This document shows, one piece after another, positions 58,127-64,000 of a stretch of 64,000 bases of DNA. Each line of letters begins with the position of its first letter. Position 1 is the first letter of the stretch. The notes under the pieces are model-generated. The model saw only the letters and a list, made by a program, of their open reading frames with translations. It made no database searches and was not told the origin of the DNA. Source of the DNA: Toxonevra muliebris (Eukaryota; Arthropoda; Insecta; Diptera; Pallopteridae); assembly GCA_963691655.1 (NCBI GenBank), contig OY829326.1, positions 73,649,235 to 73,713,234 on the forward strand, read 5' to 3'. The translations under genes and the position numbers were made by a program.

Positions 58127-59155
58127 GTATACACGGTTGTTGAAAAAACCAAGTCATAATTGCTTTGTTGTTAGAATTGCAAAGCGATTCAAATTTGAAA
58201 TGGTGTTGTGGAATCTGATCGATTTTCGTTCTTCTCGGAGATAAACAAAACCAATAATCGAATCAGCTGTTCTGTTCATTTATAATTTTAAGTTTTTGGA
58301 ACTTCGGAAAAATCGTGCGGAATAAAAGCAAAATGAGTGCTACTGTAGTAAACTTTTCTTTTTGTTGTAATAGAAAACGACTTAAAAAGTGAGTGGTAGT
58401 TAGAAAAATACAGGCGTACTATCTATTTTTTCTACCTCTCTCTTTCAAACAGGCGTTCATGTTTGCGCCCGTGTGAACAGCCACTTAGGCAGCGTAAGCA
58501 CAATTTACTTTTTGAATGCACACTTCCAGATATATAAAAAAGAAACAAAGAAGAAAAAATTAGAAGGAATCGGGACTGAATGACATGCGAAGTTTACTTT
58601 TTCCTACCATTAGAATCTTTGTGTTGGGGACCTGCGCTGCTAAAAGAAATCCATAAGAGTTTTTCGGCGCTTTGTGAACTCCATCACGATATCCGGATAT
58701 TTTTTCATGAAATCAAAGAATTTTCGGCTTTATCTTTCTTTGTGGTATCCTTAAATATCCTTGAATAAGAATATTGTTTAAATCAAAATATTTTAAAAAC
58801 TATATAATAAATAATTCATTCACTTATATTTCGACATAAAAAGTCTGACTGCAAAAAAATAAAAAAAGGTAATCTTCACAATCTGTCAGCGATCCGATTC
58901 TTGTTTTTTTCTGATAAACAACCCAATAAAATCGGTTTCTGCGACACTATAGACCGATACAAATTCTGATTCGAACATGAAATCAGCAAAATCAGATTGT
59001 TCTATCATAATTTGAATTCAATAAATTGTTATAAATAAATTAAGTGCTAATTTTAACGCTTTGGTTTATTTAATTTAATTTTTATACCGTACAAACTCTG
59101 TGTACTGGGTGTAATGGTTTTGATCGAACTCCCATAATTAGACGCCATAGATATG

Positions 59156-59572
59156 AACTTATATTTATATATAAAAGATCACCAAGCATAGCGGAGTCGA
59201 TTTAGACATGTTCGTTTCTTCGTATACACTAGGGTGGCCATTTAATTGTATGTCAATTTTCGGTCTCACGGTCTAAAAATATTCGATTCAACAAAAAACT
59301 AAGAAATACATAGTTTCATGCCGATCGCAAAAAATTTTGAGGTCCCTCACAAGTCCTAAAGTTGAAAAAAGTGTTTTTTAAATCACTCTTAAAATCTAAA
59401 ATGGCTAAATTACTATAAAACTAGCATATTCTATGTAATCATTTTTCTACGTCTATTATTTATTATTTTATTGCTAATTGAAAAAAAAAATTTGTCATGT
59501 AATATTTCAAGTACAAATAATATACAAATTTAAATTATTTAGACACTTTATCACTTGATAAAGCTGCTTTAT
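59156..59572. other. Noncoding
   Basis: No gene is seen. A string ACTAGGGTGGCCATTTAATT near 59228 resembles a transposon end, but no partner was found. Confidence 0.35.
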
Positions 59573-60012
59573 AGTGCGGACACACGAGAGTGCATTTCAG
59601 GCAAATTTAACATTTCGTTGAAATGCTTCTGAAATGCAGAATTTCGCCATACAAAAAGTGGCAAATGAAATTCTGCATTTCAGACTCATTGAAATGCGTC
59701 TGAAATGAAGAAAGTAACAAGCAACCCTCAAACAGGAAAAATTTAAGATCTATTACATTTTTTCAGACATTTTAGATTTTGTTTTCATAACAGCTGATCT
59801 TGTAATATTTATTAAATGAAAAAATAAAATAATGTAGTCGGAGAGTAACTCATTGCCATTCCTCCAATTATCCATTATTGTTGTATAAATTCTTGGTGTC
59901 CAAACCAAATATTTGCACAAAACACACACAAAAATTCTTCTTCTTCTCCAAACTTATAATCTGTCAAAAAACGAATTTGAAATTCCTTTTTTGTCGTGTG
60001 TCCACCTAAATT
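59573..60012. mobile_element. MITE with GCGGACACACGA-type ends
   Basis: The left end GTGCGGACACACGAGAG and the right end, reversed, GGTGGACACACGACAAA face each other. The interior repeats GAAATGC.TCTGAAATGCAG in both orientations. The target duplication is not clear. Confidence 0.55.
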
Positions 60013-60019
60013 TGAAATG

Positions 60020-61425
60020 CAGAATTTAGTGTAAGTCGGACATTTTTTTTTTGTAATCTAGTATAATTTGTAGTTTACTCTTCTCGTCTTTAGTCAATAC
60101 TTTATTATATTCTTCAAATAATTTTACGAATCTTTCTGCTGTGTCGTTAACAACATAAACATAACATAACGTAAGATTTGATGCTCGATTATAATCATTA
60201 TTATAACTCCATATCTGGTGCAAAATACAAAAAGTCAGTCGAAATGATCAAAAAATTGCAAAGTGTTTATCATTATGAAAAGCTCAAACGGTTTTCTGAA
60301 AAATTCTTCAATTTCTTCAGGTTTTACGAGAATACCTTTAACTGCATTTCTAGATACGTCATCTGGTTCATAGTCGTTTCCATCCTCATTAATGGTAATA
60401 CATCGTTTCAATCTGTCACTCATTTCCTGTTTGATATTTTCATTGAACAATGATAATCCAATGTTTTCGTCCGCTAAATAGCAATTTGTGAAATTTTCGC
60501 ATTAACATTTCGATATTCATACATTTATTGTAAGAAGCAATTATCCTGGTATGCTGCTCATGGCGCAATTGGACATTTGAACTAAACCTTTACGTAAAAA
60601 CGAATGATGAAAGCACAAATCTGTGGCAATAAGGAATAACAGCTAAACTGAAAAGTCGACTAAAAACCTGTTGCGTATTTTTCATTATAAAACCCAAAAT
60701 ATTGAAAGTTCTTAAATAATTATTGGAGTTTAATTAATAAAAACTATGGAGACTGCTAATTTAGCAAAAAAATTTTGAAAACTTTCAACATTTTGGGATT
60801 TATAATATAAAATACGCAGCAGGTTTTTATTCGACTTTCGAGTTTAGCTGTTATTCCTTATTGCCACAGAAATATCACCTAATATTTTCTTTTCTGACGA
60901 AGTTAGTTTAAACTGATTTTTGAATAAATAAATTTTGATACTGTAAATCACCTTCGACATTCAACGAGCATGGTGCATTGGACCTGGTTCACGAAATTTT
61001 ACTACAGAAGATGTTCCCAAAGCAATTGTGATCAATTCTAATAATTCTCTGTAGTCATCTCTGCAAATTAGTTTCGTCAATTGTACGTTGCAAAAATTTG
61101 TTGTGTCATCTTTTATATCCATGAGGATTTCTTTCAATTCGTTATTTTTCAGCAATGTTTGATACTCATTTTTGTTCATGTTCTTCCAATTTGATTCGAA
61201 TCTTTTGAATAATGGAACATCTTTAGCAGAGGTACCAGGAATTTCAATTTCAAATACACCTTGTATAACTAGTTCATAAATGTGATGACGACATGGTAAA
61301 TACAACAATGTATTTTCAAATTTTTGTTCTAATAATGTACTAGCTGTATTAAGTATTCCAGTATACGACGCAGTGGTATAGCGACTACCAGAATTTTTCT
61401 TTGCTCGATTTTTGCTTATCGATAA
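60020..61425 (-). pseudogene. Unclassified DDE-type transposase relic with CxxH motif
   Basis: Minus-strand order: RYTTASYTGILN (where related proteins have DTT, a candidate catalytic Asp), then TLLEQKFENTLLYLPCRHHI with a CxxH motif, VPLFKRFESNWKNMNKNEYQ, CRDDYRELLELITIALG, and FREPGPMHHAR followed by a stop where Trp is expected, MSKVIYSIKIYLFKNQF, then after an inserted MITE the decayed remainder (LVKPEEIEEFFRKPFELFI, FVKLFEEYNKVLTKDE). I recognise this as a widespread insect transposon-associated family (LPCRHH, HHARWM.K.IY..KIYLF) but cannot name its superfamily. A C/DxxH motif accompanies DDE in several eukaryotic superfamilies. Confidence 0.55.
60621..60869. mobile_element. Long-armed MITE (about 93-bp TIRs) inside the transposase relic
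   Basis: Both ends read CTGTGGCAATAAGGAATAAC and stay closely matched for about 93 bp each, so the 249-bp element is almost entirely hairpin. AAAT flanks both sides as a possible 4-bp duplication. It splits the transposase relic. Confidence 0.8.
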
Positions 61426-61490
61426 TTGAGTACGAGTATTTAATTATAGTTTCTTTTGTTTTTTTTTTTTCGTTTCGAAAATTAATTTTA
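61426..61490. other. Noncoding spacer with T-run
   Basis: No feature is seen. Confidence 0.3.
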
Positions 61491-61665
61491 GTGGACTTTG
61501 GTGTCACCAAGCCGTGGTGAACCAAAGTATTTTAAATTACTGAGTTTGTGAGTGATGCCATCAAGTCGTGGTAGACCAATAGTGTTTTAAATTTATTAAT
61601 TTTTTTATTAAATTTTGAACGAGGATCACCAAGTCGTGATGTATCAGGCATTTTATAATTAATTT
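61491..61665. repeat. Degenerate tandem repeat, about 60-bp unit, 3 copies
   Basis: Units contain CACCAAGCCGTGGTGAACCA, ATCAAGTCGTGGTAGACCA and CACCAAGTCGTGATGTATCA, each followed by GTTTTAAATT-like DNA. It is non-coding. Confidence 0.6.
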
Positions 61666-62200
61666 CAATAATTTTATTTTGGTTGTGCCGCTAACTTCTA
61701 GCGCCACTTATAAAGTAATTTTTAGCAGGGTTACTTTGTGTTTTAAATTTCGGGATTCTTTTTTTTCGGGTCGTGACCCAATTATCTCAGGGAATAGAAT
61801 TTTATTTTTAAACTATTTTCTTTGGCGTGTGGCAGTCGGTGCCACAGTAACTATGGTATTTGTGGAGTAGGCTTCTCCCACAATAACTTTCTTTTCTCGC
61901 ATTTGTGCTAAAATTATGAAAATCCGTTTGTGTGCTCGTGAGCCCAGCAGGTTGTGCGGTGAAAATTAATTTTACTTATAGTAAAATTGTATGGTAACTC
62001 AGTATTGAGCTACAGAAATCGAGCGTTTTTTTATTTATATTTTTATTTTATTGCGGACCTGCACCCACGTCCCCACTGAGATAGCTGACAACCCAAAGGT
62101 TATTATCCATCTTTCGTTTATTTGAAGTGTTATAATAATTTTAAAGTATAGTCGCGGTAATTTGATTTGTTTCCAATAAAATTTAAAAAGGCGAAAGTAA
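61666..62200. other. Noncoding
   Basis: No gene is supported. Two short frames are open but lack motifs. Confidence 0.35.
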
Positions 62201-62204
62201 CAGT

Positions 62205-62610
62205 GACAGGATCTTTAATTGGTTAACCGATTCAAAAGATATCCATGAAATTAGCCAGATTCCCCCCCCCCCCCCCCCCCCATAATATGGACTTAAAGTC
62301 GACAAACGGGGTCTTCAGGGACTATTAAGAGCTTTGTTTATGTTAACAAATATGAATTTAAAAATTGTATGTACAAGAATTCTTGATCTCTTTGTGGTTA
62401 ACAACTTTGTTTCCTTCATCAAGTTTCTTAATAGCCCTTGAAGACCCAATTTTTCCGACTTCAGGTCCATATTGTAGAAGAACTAGATGTGATTCAGAAA
62501 AACTGAGTACGCAGTGTAATCAGTGTAGCATACCATTTAAACTTTAAATTACGGAGCCAAAGCATAAATATTTTCTGTGCCTGAGACTTCTGGTATATTT
62601 TTAAATTGTT
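62205..62610. repeat. Foldback relic with C20 run; holds the empty site for a hAT
   Basis: The block GGATCTTTAATTGGTTAACC near 62210 matches the right arm of the foldback at 30241-32100. It is followed by 20 consecutive C (62262-62281). Arms at about 62284-62350 and 62390-62475 (ATATGGACTTAAAGTCG and, reversed, ATATGGACCTGAAGTCGG) form a hairpin. 62435-62608 is the uninterrupted relative of the repeat split at 34294. Confidence 0.6.
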
Positions 62611-62613
62611 TAA

Positions 62614-63318
62614 TACCATGTTCCCATTGAGCCGAATTGCGTAGTTTCGGCAAATGGTTTCGAATAAAACTGCAATCGTTCACATTGGTTCAGCTGGTTT
62701 CGATTATGGTTTTGTTTGACAGTTCATTGCTTATTTCTTGTATTAAAATGCCGGCGACTAATATAATTATTCCTAATATTGAATAAATTTGAATACGAAG
62801 AGAATCAAAATGATAAACGAAATATTTAACAACGAAACAAAAGTGTCTAGGAGAAAGCGTCAATTGTTATTTATTTTACTATTTTACATCAACCACAGTC
62901 ACTATGCAGCCTTGCTGCCGCAGCTCCACCGACATTTGTTCACATGTATGGCCGTTTTTTGGCCGCACGCAGCTCCTCCACTTTTTCCCCCTATAGTTGG
63001 GCTTTGAGATCATTTTCTACACAATTACTATACAAATTACAGTTTTAATATTTTAGTTTTTCCACATTAATCAAGTTTTAAGCAAAGCGAAATATAAATG
63101 TTAGAGCAAATTCATTTCAATATTCATTTCAGTGAACACGTTCAGGGTTGCATTCGATTTTTGCGTGGTTTCGAATGCGGTTTCGTTGAAACCACCTCAT
63201 TTCCGTGGTTTCGCTTCCCATATTTTTATATGCCGAAATTGAGCATTTCAACGCAGTATCAGCCGAAACCACGGAAATGGTCGAATCCACGCAATTTCGG
63301 CTCAGTGGGAACATAGTA
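62614..63318 (+). mobile_element. PIF/Harbinger-type MITE, sister of the OBP-A intron element, 705 bp
   Basis: TAA lies at 62611-62613 and 63319-63321. The ends are TACCATGTTCCCATTGAGCC and, reversed, TACTATGTTCCCACTGAGCC. A plus-strand coding-like stretch (NEIFNNETKVSRRKRQLLF, SHYAALLPQLHRHLF) parallels the copy in the OBP-A intron, in opposite genomic orientation. Confidence 0.88.
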
Positions 63319-63321
63319 TAA

Positions 63322-64000
63322 TGGATTTGCTGAATTTATCGGTAAAAAACTTTATCTCAACAAATAAGAAGATTTTATCTAGACAAATTTCTGAAAATCG
63401 GAAATCTGGATATGGGACTAAGAATCTGAACAATTAAGACCGTTTGGGTACCCTACCGACAACACCTGTTTAACAGAAGGTAATTTGTACCAAGAATCCA
63501 ACTAAATATATTTATGAACGAGATCGTGGATTTACGTACATTATTATTTTCCTTTCTTTTAATTATAAAAATGAAAAGCATAAAATGTAAAAGACCACAA
63601 TAATGCAGAATTAGATATATTTTTGAACAATTTTATTTAACAAGCAAAAACGATATTGCTGATACAATGTTTGAAAATTCACTGAATAATATTAAGATAT
63701 TATATCCAAAGTATATAAAAAAAAAGTTTCCTGCGATTACAAAAATATAGATTCTGCATAAGTATTTAATTGTACAGTGCTATTTCAACAGAATTTACTA
63801 ATGCTAATGTAGATAATGTTTGGCAGCTAAACAGTAAATAGTTAAACAGTATTATGGATTAAATTTCAATACTAGTCGGTAAGGCCCCAGTAACTGCGGC
63901 AATTTTTTTGCGGAAGAAATCTCTTAATGGAAAACAAATAACAAAAGACAACCAAACTACACCAACAAGTTTTGTTATTTGTGTATGCAGATAACTCGTT
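63322..64000. other. Noncoding, AT-rich
   Basis: I see no gene or bounded repeat. Confidence 0.45.

Larger units (their letters stand above)
57166..59155. repeat. Duplicated segment, copy B (contains OBP-B)
   Basis: Direct-orientation partner of 48720-51178. It lacks the intronic MITE and has a SINE at its left edge. Confidence 0.85.

Noticed and set aside
1..64000. CRISPR arrays, bacterial operons, rRNA genes
   Set aside because: None seen; spacing, composition and introns show eukaryotic nuclear DNA.

Overview
The window is AT-rich eukaryotic DNA from an insect, most likely a higher fly (Diptera, Schizophora). The reasons are classic six-cysteine odorant-binding protein (OBP) genes with a short first intron, tRNA-derived SINEs with a central core that I associate with fly genomes (possibly tephritids, from memory only), and a dense mix of LINE, gypsy, copia, mariner, pogo, hAT, PIF/Harbinger and piggyBac-like relics. 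There is no bacterial-style operon structure. Most open frames here are chance frames in low-complexity DNA.

The only host genes I can support are two OBP paralogues on the minus strand, about 8 kb apart: OBP-A (49121-50179) and OBP-B (57587-58014). Each has a 16-codon signal-peptide exon, one intron and a second exon with all six cysteines. They sit in a direct duplication of roughly 2 kb (48720-51178 and 57166-59155). OBP-A carries a 623-bp Harbinger-type MITE inside its intron.

Layout. 1-6.9 kb: a 5'-truncated LINE with an inverted duplication at its 5' end, a SINE, then noncoding DNA. 6.9-20 kb: a decayed mariner-related transposase, hairpin MITEs, a SINE, a hAT-type foldback, a second LINE and two pogo-like elements. 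20-42 kb: mostly noncoding DNA and non-autonomous DNA transposons, several with clear target-site duplications: hAT (8 bp) at 24134-25562, 28146-29193, 32923-33088 and 34294-35806; TTAA elements at 13581-14186, 23769-26858, 31050-31561 and 36273-37095; and a large foldback at 30241-32100 holding a SINE and a TTAA element. 42.3-46.4 kb: a decayed transposase resembling the RAG1/Transib group, split by a TA-flanked MITE and a Harbinger relic. 46.6-48.7 kb: mariner and Harbinger relics. 51.8-56.9 kb, between the two OBP genes: gypsy gag and RT pieces, a mariner, an integrase-deleted copia and a hAT element. 60-61.4 kb: an unclassified transposase with a CxxH motif, interrupted by a long-armed MITE. 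62.2-63.3 kb: a foldback relic and a second Harbinger MITE.

Apart from the OBPs there is no gene cooperation to describe; the region is a transposon graveyard around a small chemosensory duplication. All family names come from motifs recognised by eye. No database search was run.
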